This document shows positions 10,301-23,229 of a stretch of DNA of 64,000 bases, piece after piece. The stretch is taken from NCBI GenBank assembly GCA_010094045.1, contig ML986583.1, positions 281,951 through 345,950 on the forward strand. The letters run 5' to 3'. The notes under the pieces were generated by a model, which was given only the letters and a program-made list of their open reading frames with translations, did no database searches and was not told the origin of the DNA. Numbering within the stretch: position 1 is the stretch's first letter; each line of letters opens with the position of its first letter. The DNA comes from Lojkania enalia. Taxonomy: Eukaryota; Ascomycota; Dothideomycetes; Pleosporales. The translations under genes were made by a program, and so were the position numbers.

Positions 10301-13300
10301 CTGTATGGAAAAGTAATCAGTGGTAGAAAAGGGCAAGAAGCTAAAAGAAAGGCTGTCTTCATTGCACTGACGAGGTTCAAGGCAGATGCCGTCCACCAAT
10401 TTTTGAGCATCGCATTTGGTCCTCTAAAAAACATCCCGATCCTCAAAGACGGCTCACTCAATGAGGTTATAATTCAAAAAGATCTGTCGAATCACCGCAA
10501 GCAGCTTGGTATGCTCAACATGCTGGAGGACATCCTTGCCACTCTCAAGACAACAGTCACGTCTTTTGTAGACTCTATAATCGATCCGTTGCTATACTGT
10601 CTCATAAAAGCCTCTCGTCGTCTGCAAGCCACACCCCACTCTTCAGAATTTGAAGATGAGAGCGCTTCAAATGCTCAATTGTCGCTACTAAAAATGATTC
10701 GACAACGTGGGTTCCACTCACTGAATATCCTTTTCGAAAGTTGTCCTGAGTTCGCCTGGACACCCTATCTTCCTTCGATCGTGGAAGAGCTGGTGAATCC
10801 CCGCATCCAGCAGTTTCCTATCGAGACCGCTCAATCCGTGTCTGGCCTCCTCCGCCTATTCGCGGCTTGGTCTAAATCCGCGTATACAGCCCCGTACCTT
10901 GTTCAGTACAACCGCGATGTTCTAGTCAAAATTTGTGAATGTCTTGCAGTGCCTTCCGCTAAAGACGAAGTCAAGCAATTTGTTCTCGATAATGTGCTTC
11001 GGAGTTTGATCAGTCTCGTTTCAGATATCGAGGATGAGACTGCTCCCAAGATCAAGTTGCTCAGAAACCGTGTACATTCTGATGTCTTACAGCCTTATGC
11101 AACTACGATCCTTCACCAGATCAGCGATTTATTACGAAAGAGTCCCGGCAAGAGTGTCCTCGAGTCTGGTGTCCAGACGGTTGCCGAGTTGGCTCCTCAC
11201 ATTGCTGGCTCTGTAGAAGCCCGTAGCATGATTGAAATTGCCACATTCCTCCTTCGGCAGCCGTCTAAGCGTGTTAATCCCCAGACGAAACTCGGCTTGC
11301 TTCGGATACTGCACGAATTCATTCAGCGCTGCGATAGTGCAGACCTAGACGAGCTCTTCATTGGTATTTTTGATTCAATTTGCCCATTGTTCTCATCCTT
11401 TCAAGATCAAACGAGCCGGGCCGTTCTATGTAATATTCTACAGGATCTGGCACTACATCACGGGGACCTTGAGGTGGTCGCAGGACTTTGCAAGGATCTG
11501 AATTCTTTCTCCACAACGAAACTAGACGAGCCAGATTTTGATCGTCGGTCTAGCGCGTACAATTCTATTACTCAGAACAGCTACCGTTCATTTTCTCTCC
11601 AACAATGGCAGCCATTAGTCTACAACATGCTATACTACATCAAGGACAACGAGGAACTTAGTATCCGAGTCAATTCCTCCCTTTCTTTGAGACGATTCAT
11701 CGAGGCCTCCGCTGGCTATGAATCTTTCAAGCCTTTCCTATCTTCAGCCCTCATACCCGGTATTCAAAACGGGATGCGGGAGAAGTCAGAATTGGTTCGC
11801 GTTGAGTTTTTGGCCGTTTTATCCTACCTCGTAGCAACGTATGCCGATTGGCCGCCTATTTATGATTTGCATGTCCTTCTTTCGACGGATGAAGAGTCTT
11901 CCTTCTTCAGTAATGTCTTGCACATACAGGGGCATCGCCGGCTTCGCGCTTTACGCCGACTCGCCTCACATGCATCCCAATTGCAAGGAAATACCATATC
12001 TCGCATCCTAGTACCACTCTTGGAGCATTTCATTTTCAATAAAGCCGAAAATGAAGCTGCCCATAATCTCGCTGGGGAGACAATCAGGACGATAACCGCT
12101 CTTTCCAGATCATTAGAATGGCCTCAATTCAGGTCGCTGCTAAAGCGGTTTATCAGATACTTAAATACCAGAGAGGATATGCAGAAGACAATAATCAAAC
12201 TCCTCGCCGGCTTGATGGATGGTTTGAACCAAGCTGGACGATCCAACGGTTATATGTCTGCTTCATCAGAAGAGAATGGTGCATTTTTACAGGACAGCGA
12301 AGATGCCATAGAAGTCGGCACAGTTCTTTCTACACTTGCAAAGACCCTTCCTCAGCAAGAAAAGCTCACCCCTGATCTTGCCGAAAACATTCTTCCCCCT
12401 TTGACTGAATTCTTGCATAACAAGGACGAATCCACTGTAAGTCTGCGTGTACCTGTCGCCATTGCGGTGACGAAGGTGCTATTAGTTTTACCACCACGCG
12501 AGATTGAGACTCGCCTACCGCCGGTTCTCTTAGACATATGTTATATCCTAAAAAGTCGCTCGCAGGATGGAAGAGATATGGCCAGGAACACACTGGCCGA
12601 GATTTCTGTGCTCACTGGACCGAAATATCTAGAATTCATCCTAAAGTCTCTTAACACGGCTCTACAGCGTGGATACCAACTTCATGTCCTGTCTTTCACT
12701 CTACACCACATCCTTGTTCAGATGACTTCGACACTTCGCCCCGGTGAAATCAACTATTGCCTGAACCATGTTGTTGATATTATCATGGATGATATTTTTG
12801 GTGTCACCGGACAGGAGAAAGATGCAGAGGAGTACGTTAGCAATATGAAAGAGGTGAAGAGCAGTAAAAGCTTCGATTCCATGGACATTATTGCACGGTT
12901 TGCGACTCCCGATCATTTTGTCAGGCTAATTCTGCCCGTAAAGTCTCTGCTCCAGGAGAGACTAAATGCAAAGATGGTGCAGAAAATCGATGAGCTTCTT
13001 CGACGTGTAGGACTCGGCATACTTCAGAATCCTACCGTGAAGGATCGAGATATTCTGGTGTTTTGTTACGAGCTCATCCAAGAAGTTTATAAGTCAAACA
13101 GTCCATCAGATGGAGCCGCACAGGAAGATTCAAGGAATAAGCGATACCTAGTCAACCTAAAAGGCGCGCCGAAGTCTGGGATGCGAGGCTCATCTTCGTC
13201 CTACATCTATAAAATCACGCGGTTCAGCCTGGACATTCTGCGGACTGTGCTACGAAAGCATGATGAGCTACGAACTCCCCAAAACCTTACTGGATTCCTT

Positions 13301-15259
13301 CCCATCATGGGTGATGCATTAGTCCAAGGCCAGGAAGAGGTGCAAATATCCGCGATTCGCCTTCTAACTACGATCATCAAGGTACCATTAGCTGCATTGG
13401 ACAAGAACTGCTCGGCGTACGTTACCGAGGGTGTGCGGATAATTCGAGACGCCCCATCTACCAACACAGAGATCGCACAAGCTTCTTTGAAAATGATCTC
13501 AGCTGTCTTGCGGGAACGACCAAATGTGGAGATTCGGGAGCGAGATGTCGCGAACTTGTTAAAGCGTTTACTCCCCGATCTAGACGAGCCCGACCGCCAA
13601 GGCGTCACTTTTGGCTTCATCAAGGCACTCATGCAGCGAAAGATTGTGATCACAGAGATTTATGAGGTAATGGACAAGGTGGCTACAATGATGGTCACGA
13701 ATCACACACGTTCTGTGAGAGATTTGGCACGAAGCAATTATTTCCACTTCTTATTGGAATATCCGCAAGCGAAGAATCGTTTCACGAAACAATTGGAGTT
13801 CTTGATCAAAAATCTACGGTATGACTACGTGGAAGGGAGGCAGTCTGTTATGGAGGCGCTCAATTTAATTCTTGCAAAGGTCGGTGATAATATCCTCCAA
13901 GGTGTACTCACAACAATATTCCTTCCTATAATCCATTCCATGGCCAATGATGATTCGAGCGATTGTCGCACTATGGCCGGAGCTCTTTTGACACGCCTCT
14001 TCGAACGGGCAGACTTGCAGAGATTGAAGAGTTTTCGTTCAGACCTTCGAGCCTGGTTAGAGCAAGACGAAGATACTGAGCTAAAACGCCTGGGCATTCA
14101 ATGCTGGGGTTTGTACTTTGAGACCACAGAGTTTAAAGAGAAGGAGGTGGACTTCGTACTGGAGCGACTTCAATCGACAGTCGAAGAATGCGTCCAGCGG
14201 AAGGATAGGGATAACTGGGAGCTCATCTACTACGCATTAGCAGTTTCCTCCAAGCTCTGCAAGCTGTCGCCGCATACTTGCTTCGCATCGAACAAAAAGG
14301 ACTTCTGGAGAGCCATTCAGTCATGCATATCATATCCACACACCTGGGTCAAGCTTACAGCTGCTAAATTGATTGGAATGTACTTTGCAGACGTTGCAAC
14401 CACGAATGGAGATTCTGGGTTAGGTAGTCTTCCTTTAGAGGGCTCCCATGGCCTACAACTGAGCGAAGAAAGCATGATACAACTCACCAATGCTTTCCTC
14501 AAGAACCTCTCGGTCCCCAACGTTACCGAGGAATTGTGCGCTCAGAGTGTCCGCAATCTCGCATTCCTAGCGCGATGTCTGGCTGCGAACGGCGCTAAAT
14601 GGAATGGGCGCGAGGTGGACGACGATGAAGTTGAGGGTGAAACTCTCCGACAGGAGATAGAGATTGCGAATGGTGATGCGACATCCGCAGAGGAAGAATT
14701 CGGTGGCTTCTCCCCACCACCAGAAACAGCTAGCCGCAGCGCAATAACTGCTACGCCAACAGCTATTCATCGTCTCATTGCTCGTCTTTCGAAAATCATT
14801 CGACGGGAGACGAAGATCATGAAGTTGTCATCCTTGTTCCCCAAATCAGCTGTCATGACCTTGCTCGAAACGCTTAGCTCCAAGCTCCACGTTGAGGCGA
14901 TGTTGTCGTCCCTTCCCCACCTCCTCACAACGCTACACACTCTTACTGACCCCGCAATCACGATCCCGCGCTCTACAGATCCGGCTTTCAACGATACATA
15001 CAAAGCGATCATCGAAAAGGCTCGTGAGATCATGAACATCTTGCAGAAGAGAATGGGCACATCGGAGTATCTTGGAGTTATGCAAAATGTCCAGAAGGGG
15101 GTCAAGCAAAGAAGAGAAGATAGGAAGACCAAGAGGAAAATCGAGGCAATCACCATGCCGGAGAAATATGGAAAAGAGAAGAAGAGGAGGCATGAAGTTC
15201 AGAAGGCCAGGAGGAAGGAGAAGAGCGCTGAGAAGAGGGGGCAGAGGAGGGGTTGGTGA
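7314..15259 (+). CDS. UTP20: U3 snoRNP / SSU processome component UTP20
   Basis: A very large protein of 2,632 aa (yeast Utp20 is about 2,500 aa) made of HEAT-like helical repeats. It is needed for 18S rRNA maturation in the nucleolus as part of the 90S pre-ribosome. Exons 7314-8668 and 8716-15259 are joined across a 47-bp intron, restoring LLLPYFKRFVFLKAHKH. The N-terminal DRIM-type region covers roughly residues 450-1500 (for example WLIESEIHPTAIPT), followed by further HEAT repeats. The C-terminus is a highly basic tail (residues about 2570-2632, KQRREDRKTKRK) typical of nucleolar proteins. The ATG at 7314 is favoured; a second ATG lies three codons later. Composition, length and tail fit well. 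The name rests on overall architecture rather than on an alignment. Confidence 0.92.
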
Positions 15260-15456
15260 TGAACATATGCATTTTTTTGGCATTTTAGAGAGCATTTCAT
15301 AGGCGTGTACTGGTTCGAAATTTTAGAGTTTTGGTGATATATCACTATGTACATGACTGGGATGGATAGAAAAACAATGACGACACGATACCCCTCATCC
15401 GTGCCTCTCCCCTCTTCATTCAAAAGCGTATATCCATTCAAGTCCACTGATTCCAT

Positions 15457-16119
15457 TCACGACGAACCCCCGCTCAACACCCCTATAACTCCTATTCCGA
15501 AACTCGCCAAAGCAAAAACATCGACCGTCGCCATCCGTATCTTGTGATACCCCACCCACTCGCTCAACCACCTACTCGCCTGCCCCTTTTCTTTCCTCTG
15601 GCTGCCAATTTCTTCACAGTTCACTTGCCGAACACACGTTCTCGCCAACCCATCAACACTCTTCGCAACGAACGGCACGCCAATGTAATGGCCCAATGCA
15701 GCAACTAGGCCGGCGATATAGTAGGTTCGATAGGGCCCGAGACCAGTCGGAAACAAAAAAACATTTGCCACAGCAGACAGCGTAGAAATTGAATTCAACC
15801 CTATAACACTCCACACACCACTATTGAAAAAATTAACAAACCAAGCCGGTAGTACCTTCTCCCTCGCATCTTCCAGCTGCGAAAGATAGGCAGCGTTGCT
15901 GATGGCTGGCGAGGTGGGGTTAGGCGGTGGGATTTGCATGAATTGGGTTGTTGTGAAGGATGTTGTGGGGGGTGGCGAGAGGAAGGAAGATGTGGTAATA
16001 AGTTCCATGTAGGCGTGTGTTAGGGAGGCCGTTGCGGATAGGAGAGGAGTGAGGCGGAGAAAGGTTATCAGCGGGGGTGTGGCGTGGATGGAGAGGCCGA
16101 GAAGTGCGGATGTCGCCAT
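15457..16119 (-). CDS. DUF1772-like integral membrane protein
   Basis: Intronless 220-aa protein with about four hydrophobic segments: residues 20-40, 90-120 (WSVIGLNSISTLSAVANVF), 128-150 (YYIAGLVAALGHYIGVPFV) and 195-216. The FVNFFNSGVWSVIGLN stretch and the loop-then-TM layout resemble the DUF1772/anthrone-oxygenase-like family of small fungal membrane proteins. I cannot assign a substrate. It is transcribed convergently towards UTP20, with about 200 bp between stop codons. Confidence is high that this is a gene and moderate for the family. Confidence 0.75.
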   Translation of the reverse strand: MATSALLGLSIHATPPLITFLRLTPLLSATASLTHAYMELITTSSFLSPPPTTSFTTTQFMQIPPPNPTSPAISNAAYLSQLEDAREKVLPAWFVNFFNSGVWSVIGLNSISTLSAVANVFLFPTGLGPYRTYYIAGLVAALGHYIGVPFVAKSVDGLARTCVRQVNCEEIGSQRKEKGQASRWLSEWVGYHKIRMATVDVFALASFGIGVIGVLSGGSS

Positions 16120-17051
16120 CTTGATTTGCTAGTTGAGTTTTGTGTAATTGGAAGATGGTAAGGTTTTTGCTTGATTTGATTTGAGGTGTAGCGGTAGTTC
16201 GAAAAGCTCGATAGTGAGCCGTTGGACTGGTGCGAATTTGGAAACAGCCACCTTTTGAGTTAAACTGCGAAGATGCTATTTTATATATTCCATTCTAAAA
16301 AAAAAGTTTCAGAAGCTTTAGTGTACGTGCCTATGAGCAGATGGGGACTGATGCATTTCAAGACCCACACATACGGCCGACTAGATGACCGGAAAATGGT
16401 ACTAGGGTTGCTTAGTCGGCTTGATTCCGAGGGCTCGGGATATTATGTTAGCATCTCCGATTACGCTTTCGGGCTAGAGTGAGATGGCAATAATGGGCTC
16501 CGACTAGCCAGGTACGTGAGGTTGTACAAGGATTTGATGTTTCTACCCGAACCACTCGCTCTCACACGGCTGTGGAGGACGCTGGGCCTTGCGAAATGAG
16601 ACTGATGGGATCCCTTCTGTTATTGTTTAGGTACCTGCGCAGCGGCATAAGAGTCAAATTTCCGGCTAAAATAAATAATTAATCGTGTTGTGTGCATGAA
16701 GATTTATATCGGAAAATTCAATGTTAAAAAACAGGATACTAAAAAGTAAGACTTCCTGAGAAGTGCGTTGGGATTGTTTCCATCAATGGAGATTATTATT
16801 CTAAAGGTGGGTATCCAGCTATAAATATATCTGCTCAAAATCGTGCTCGTTACGTATTACATCTATTCAGAGATACAATAGCTACCATGCAGATCTGACC
16901 AGTATGCTGACGAATTGTGCAATACTAAACCGCCTATCTCTGCTCGTCCTTTCCTCTATTTCTCATCGGGTATCTATACATTTATTGTCCTTGTACAAAG
17001 TGGAGGATATATTACAATAGTATACAGCTGAAGAGACATTGGCTCAATTCG
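16120..17051. other. Intergenic region
   Basis: 930 bp containing the promoter of the minus-strand membrane protein gene and the 3' end of the ZIM17 gene. It is moderately AT-rich from 16650. I found no supportable gene. Confidence 0.4.
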
Positions 17052-17758
17052 TTACGCCTTCGGTGTCGGAGCATTCGATGCATCTTTAGAGGTGTTCTTA
17101 GTAGTAGGTGACTCGGTCAGCTTGCCCTCACAACCATCCGCGTCTCTAACAACCGGGTGGAACTGGGCCGATCGAGACGTGGAGGTCCCGTCGTCCCAGA
17201 ACTCAATATCGCCTTCGGTATCTAGCGTGCCTCTTTTCACGATGTGTCCCTTTTCTCGCATGATGTCTTCTAGCGTTACGGGTTTATCGGAGAAGATCTG
17301 CGATGTGTTAAGCCAGTCCACGAGTCCTTCTCGCACATCTCGCTCACTTTGAGATGATCGCTGATCAAATGGCGATTCTTGCACCCGGGACATGTTATCA
17401 GTACTGTACCTTGATGGTATCCCTGTTTCGATATGCGATGCGAGGAGCGTGTGCTGCACTTCTTGCATGTGAAGGTCATCTCATACTGAGGGACCTGGTC
17501 GCGGTCGAGCCGACTCTCTGGGGCAGTAGTCGAGGCGCCAGCCGAGGCTGCAGCGTTCGAGCTTGAGGATTTATGGCGGACTTGGGCACGTAGTGATTGC
17601 AGCCTGGAAAGAACATGTGAAGGACGAGGCCGGATGGATGTTCGCGGCGGATGGAATAATCGCTTTGATGCTGAAATGGACTTCGGAGGTGAAGCTTGAA
17701 TAGCGCGGGGGACGGATAACCGCGCCAGGGAGCGCATGAGCGCGGCAGAGGAACGCAT
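17052..17758 (-). CDS. ZIM17: Mitochondrial DNL-type zinc-finger protein ZIM17/HEP1
   Basis: 218 aa, exons 17758-17348 and 17297-17052, with a 50-bp GT-AG intron that joins ISDHLK to [17 protein letters not shown]. The first 60 residues are rich in Arg/Ser/Ala with no acids, a mitochondrial presequence. The DNL domain shows both zinc pairs: CKKC and CPGC, around [16 protein letters not shown], with the DNL box present as SDHL. Zim17/Hep1 keeps mitochondrial Hsp70 (Ssc1) soluble and functional in protein import and Fe-S assembly. The C-terminal tail after EFWDDG is low-complexity Ser/Thr/Lys. It is divergent to the cullin-3 gene. Confidence 0.93.
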
Positions 17759-18316
17759 GACTGAAGCGAAATTCTTCAGAAACAGCTTTAAATAGATAAA
17801 TCAAGTCCAGAGGAACTTGTGGTAAAGAAACAGCGTTGAGGCGGCGATGAACAGGAAAAGGACCTGGTCTTGGCCTCCGCTCGGGCCATTTCGTCATCTG
17901 CTTGCGGCGAACCAGCAACCTGCACTCATTCACCCCCGCTACCTCTCCGCCGCCCGACCTTCACCATCACCCCGGTACCAGGCTCCTTCTTTGTCGCTCT
18001 ACCACTGCGCCGGCCCGGTACACCGCCACGCCTTTTCCTGAAATCATTGGCTTCCAGCGCGTCATTCATCCTGAAACCCCCCCACTACGCTTTAGGTTTG
18101 CTACATATATCATTCCTCAGGTTCCCACGATAGGCTGTTACAGGGAAAATCATGATTGCAGGACGAGGTAGACAGCGGATAAGGCCGCCAAGGAGGGTAT
18201 GCGATTAACCACCACTTTCCCCGCGGTATTCACGCTCCGTCGTGCTACAAACCCATGCTACTTATTACTCCCTTTCTTTTCCTTACCTCGAACCACCCGC
18301 TAAGGGTTGACACATC
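17759..18316. promoter_or_regulatory. Divergent intergenic region, ZIM17 and cullin-3
   Basis: 558 bp between opposite start codons, pyrimidine-rich on the plus strand (17880-18070), as is common in fungal leader regions. Open frames here are composition artefacts. Confidence 0.45.
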
Positions 18317-20922
18317 ATGGCTGCTAACACAATGCCCTTACGACAGGGACTTCATGGCGACGATATCGATTTTGAGAATACCTGGGGCACCATCGCCTCA
18401 GCCTTCCGCGAGATCCACACCAAGAACGCATCACGATTATCGTATGAGGAATTATATCGGCATGCGTATCGAATAGTACTCAAGAAAAAGGGCGATGAGC
18501 TGTACAAACGTGTCAAGGAATTTGAACATGAGTGGCTCAGCAACGAAGTTCGCAGCTCGATACAGGCGCTCTTCTCGCCGAATCTACTAGCAAATTCACA
18601 GGGCTTGGGTGGCACCACTACCAACGAGCGCCGTGTCGCTGGTGAGAGGTTTCTTAGGGGGTTGAAGCAGGCATGGGGCGACCACCAAGTCTGCATGAGC
18701 ATGTTGGCAGATGTCCTCATGTACATGGTAAGTGGCGCTCCCTACATTACGAGAATATCCGGGTTAACACTTGCATGCCAAGGATCGTGTATACTGTCAG
18801 GACCATCGCCGCGTTTCTATATATACCGCAGCCATGGTTCTCTTCCGTGACGACATCCTAAACTCACCAACGTCGGATATCGAAGACAGGACGGTCTTGG
18901 GCCTGCTAACCCAGGTTATACTCGACCAAATACAAATGGAGCGAGATGGAGATGTTATCGACAAGCATCTCATCAAATCCTGTGTCTACATGCTGGAAGG
19001 TCTGCATGTAGATGAGATGGATGCAGAGAACCAGCGCCTCTATAATGTGTCGTTCGAGCATGACTACCTCGAGACGAGCCGCGAATTCTACCGCCAAGAG
19101 TCTGAGTTGCTGCTCCGTGATTCCGACGCCGGTGCGTACTGCAAGCATGTTCGGAAGAGAATACATGAGGAGGAGGAGCGGTGTAGGTCGACGCTTCTGG
19201 AATCCACTGCACCTAGGATTCAGAAGGTTGTGGAAGATGAGCTTATTAAAAATCGGATCCACGAATTGGTGGAGATGGAAAGCGGTGTACAGTTCATGAT
19301 CGATAACGATCGATTAGACGAGCTGAACCTCATCTTTGATCTTTATTCTAGGGTGGATGATAAGTGGGAGCTTACGCGAGCCATACAGAAGCGCATAGTC
19401 GATATGGGCACCGACGTCAATAGTGCAGCAATAGCTGCATCGCAAGCCCCACCACCTGCTGCCGAATCTGGGGAGAAGGGCAAAGGTGCTGTGCAAGAGA
19501 GGTCCCTCAATCAGCAAACAGCTGCTGCCATCAAATGGGTCGAGGACGTTCTCCAGCTCAAGGACAAATTCGATACTATATGGAGGGTATCGTTCATGGA
19601 AGATCAACCTTTACAGACTGCGTTGACGCGAAGCTTCGCCGATTTTATCAACTCGCCCACTTTCCCACGATCGTCGGAATACATATCACTTTTCATAGAT
19701 GAGAACATGAAGAAAGGCATCAAAGGCAAGACCGAGGCTGAGGTCGACCAGGTCTTGGACAAAGCCATCGTTCTTCTACGCTATATCCAGGATAAGGACC
19801 TCTTTGAGCGTTACTATAAGAAGCATCTCTGCCGACGTCTTCTAATGAACAAGTCTGTTAGCAGTGACGTTGAGAAGCATATGATTTCAAAGATGAAGAT
19901 TGAGCTCGGCAATAACTTCACGCTGAAACTCGAGGCAATGTTCAAGGACATGACGATTTCGGAAGAGCTTACGGCTGGCTTCCGGAGACACGTCGAAGGT
20001 CTTGGCGACAAGGACCCGAAGCGCATCGAGCTGGCTATTAATGTTCTTACGAGTATGACCTGGCCGCTAGAATCCATGGGCTCGGGAGATGACGAGGAAG
20101 GCAGGAGAACCAGGTGCAACTTCCCGACCGCGATTGAGCGAATCAAGAGGGGCTTTGAGAAGTATTATAACGAGAAGCACTCTGGCCGACAGCTGACCTG
20201 GCTCCCAAATATGGGATCTGCAGACATCAAGGCTACATTCCCCAAAGTTCCACAGAAAGATGGATCGACCAAAGAGCGTCGACATGACCTGAATGTCTCT
20301 ACCTACGGCATGATCATTTTGCTTCTCTTCAACGAACTTCTAGCCGACCAATTCCTTACCTTTGAAGAGATTCAAGCGCAGACGAATATCCCGGATAGTG
20401 ATCTGGTCCGCAATTTGCAGTCCCTGGCCGTGGCCCCGAAAACACGTATTCTAATCAAGGAGCCTATGTCCAAGGAGGTCAAGCCTACAGACAAATTCTA
20501 CTTCAATGAGGGCTTCCAAGGCAAGTTCGTCAGAATCAAAGTAGGTGTTGTGTCTAGTGGGAATAAAGTAGAGAGCGACCGAGAACGCCGGGAGACGGAG
20601 AAGAAGAATGACGATTCAAGAGGGTTCTGCATCGAGGCGGCTGTTGTACGTATCATGAAGTACGCTTACCCCTTCTCCTTTTTTTCCCCACGTGTTTCTT
20701 TGAATCGAGTTACGTTGAATTCGAGTTTGGCTCACAATGTTTTCTAGACAACGCAAAGAACTATCGCACCAGCAGCTCGTCATGGAGACGCTCAGCCAGC
20801 TCGTCGGGCAGTTCAAACCGGAGGTCCATATGATCAAGAAGAGGATCGAGTCGCTGATTGAGCGCGAGTACCTGGAGCGCATCGAAGAAGCCGAGGTGGA
20901 TTCTTATCGGTACTTGGCATAG
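18317..20922 (+). CDS. CUL3: Cullin-3 ubiquitin-ligase scaffold
   Basis: 820 aa from exons 18317-18727, 18783-20659 and 20748-20922; all borders are GT-AG and the frame is continuous. The N-terminal cullin repeats begin with FENTWGTIASAFREIH and LSYEELYRHAYRIV, the CUL3-type BTB-binding end. The cullin-homology domain contains LFERYYKKHLCRRLL and TFPRSSEYISLFIDENM. The C-terminal winged-helix part carries the Nedd8 acceptor in VVRIMKQRKELSHQQLV (Lys763, codon split by intron 2) and ends in the canonical EREYLERIEEAEVDSYRYLA. Cullin-3 scaffolds BTB adaptor and RING protein Rbx1 to ubiquitinate substrates. A short Ala/Pro-rich insertion near residue 360 is lineage-specific. I see no missing residues. 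Confidence 0.95.
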
Positions 20923-21174
20923 TGAGCAACATGCCCCGCATGCCATACTTGCCTTTCTGTTTTCCAACTGCATGTCCTGTTCTGCCACTGGGCACTATGC
21001 ATTTGAGAGTTTTCTTTCCCTGGCATCTGTTTTATTTAAAAATAATTTTTTTTGGGGGGATTTTCCAAGAAGGATTAGGGGCGTTTTCGGAATGTCCAGC
21101 TCTGCATCGTGCTTATAGCAATCTTGAGCGACTCATGGAAATCATAGCGGGGTGGTTTAGTATATATTGAGGCC

Positions 21175-21193
21175 TTTTTTTTTTTTTTTTTTT
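21175..21193 (+). repeat. Poly-T tract (19 T)
   Basis: Homopolymer of 19 T on the sense strand about 250 bp after the cullin-3 stop codon. Confidence 0.9.
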
Positions 21194-23199
21194 GGGTCGA
21201 ATGTGGATGGGGAAAGAACAGGGTAGATGGTCACGCATTCTTGAGCGATTGTAGCCTGTGAGATGGGATGGGATGAAATGAAACCAGATGATTTGGAATA
21301 GTCGAAAGATGATTCGAACAAAAATATCGATGTGTGCATATTGTCATCTTGGTTTGTGATGATGTAGATTATATGCAATGTTTGTCTGCCTATAGAAGTG
21401 CATGGGAATGGAGAGGGAGATGAGCGCTGCTGATGATGTGCATAGCTGGACCGGATCATCGGGAGCTGCATACGGAATATATAGGGCTGGATTGCGGCGA
21501 TCGATGGCGCGGGAGGGAGGTAAGGGCGATGCTCTAGAATGATAATCATGTCCCCCTGACATGTCACTGGTGCGGCGTATGCTGAACGCGCGGCAGTAGT
21601 TTATTGTGGGCTGGATGTGGAATAGGACTGCTACTAAAGGGGATGATGGACGCGCAAGCGAGCAAGCTAGGTCGGTGATTATGGTGGCATTTGATAACGG
21701 GTGTTGTGATGCTGGTGCGATGGTTTTGGTTTGCGAGATCAACGTGCAAGTAGGAGGCTGAAAGTGAGCGGTAGGTGTCCAGCAGGGGATGAAATGAATG
21801 GGTAGGATCGGGATTGGGATTGGGGTTGCAATGTCAAGATGGTTAGCGACGCGGGTTCTGGATATGTTGACAGGAGGATTAGATGTCTTGTGGACCGATA
21901 CTTTGTTTTGCACTAGTTGAATGCATACTTGGTCTTAGCGGAGCAATGAGAGGTGGACGAAATGAAGGACCAGGTCTATTGGCTGTGCAGATGCATTGCC
22001 CCTTGTGCAAAGCGGCTATTCCAGAAACGCCGGGTCCCAATTTTTGTGCAGAGATTTGTGCAGCGCCGATGTTGCTAATGCGGGTGCAAGGAAGATTTCT
22101 TATCGATAGAGCATTTCGCTGTCTTGGGTTGCAACACTCGGCAAACGGAGTCCTGATATTCTACGCATACGTACAGGGAAGAGATTTGACTGTTTGTAGT
22201 GGAGCAGAGGTATCCCTAGGTGGAGAAAAATTTGTGGAGGGCACGGTTCTAGGCTTTGTTGGAGATGAGGGTAGGATCAATTATGTAGAATAGGGAGCGT
22301 GTTTCAGTCACTCGGACGGAAAGATTAAACTGTACCTCTAGCCACTAGCAGACGATTGAGTTGCCTGCTATTTTGCCGCTAGAATCCTAAACACATGCAA
22401 GACGTCTTTGCGATTTGAACAGCACCTGGATCAAGTAAATATTTCGCGGCCGTGGCCTCACATGCAAGACCAGCTCTTCGAATGCACCGCATGAAACAGG
22501 ATTCAAGGTTGTTCTCTAGACGTGGCCGGGGCGTAGGCGGCACGTTCAACGGAAGGATTGCGGCCTCCCGTCGGGCTTTGCGGGGCGTAGCGAACAGATA
22601 TGGCTAGAGGCACGTGAAAAAGGATGCATCCAGGACGCATCTGGGCAAAATGCTGACTGCGATGAGGAACCTCCTTCTCCATACGAATCATTTTTGGCAT
22701 CACGGACCCAGCATATTTCGCCTATTAATGACCGCGGGGATTGGCTGGAACAAAAAATCGATTACTCAAGCAGGACGTGGATGGGTCTAGCACGATAAGA
22801 TTGTTGTTGTCCTGGTGGTCGGCGGTTCGTCCCAGCCTCCAGGGGCACCACGACGACCGATGATGCTGTTGGAGTTGAAGGTTCCCGTGGTCTCTTTGCT
22901 AGCGAACGACTATCAACGAGTTGTCAGCTGGAGTAGGGGATGGGACATCGGCATCAGCTGAGTAGAATAATACCGCCTATGCCGTATTCCGCATGCACTT
23001 GAGATAGATTGTCTGCTGTGTAACTACGGACTTTTGATGAGCATTGCGCTGAGATTCATTTATGCCTGTGCGGACGGACGAGAAGGAACTTGCGATTCGT
23101 GGACGCAGGTCATTGTCATTGTCGTCGTCAGCATGCGCACTATTAAGTATTGGCGGCGGCATTCGGAAGTCTTGTCGTTGCGTGTTCTTCCGGACGATG

Positions 23200-23229
23200 A
23201 TCGCTATCGCTATCGCTATCGCTATCGCT
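23200..23229. repeat. Hexanucleotide microsatellite, five ATCGCT units
   Basis: Thirty bases of perfect (ATCGCT)5. Read as protein it would give alternating Arg-Tyr or Ile-Ala, but no gene context supports that. Confidence 0.95.

Noticed and set aside
21344..21913. 189-codon open frame, minus strand
   Set aside because: Pro/His/Ile-rich low-information sequence with no domain; probably chance.
21883..22293. 136-codon open frame with several Cys
   Set aside because: Has an ATG but no recognisable pattern or signal peptide; kept out because evidence is too weak.
23200..23229. CRISPR-like repetition
   Set aside because: Simple tandem microsatellite without spacers.
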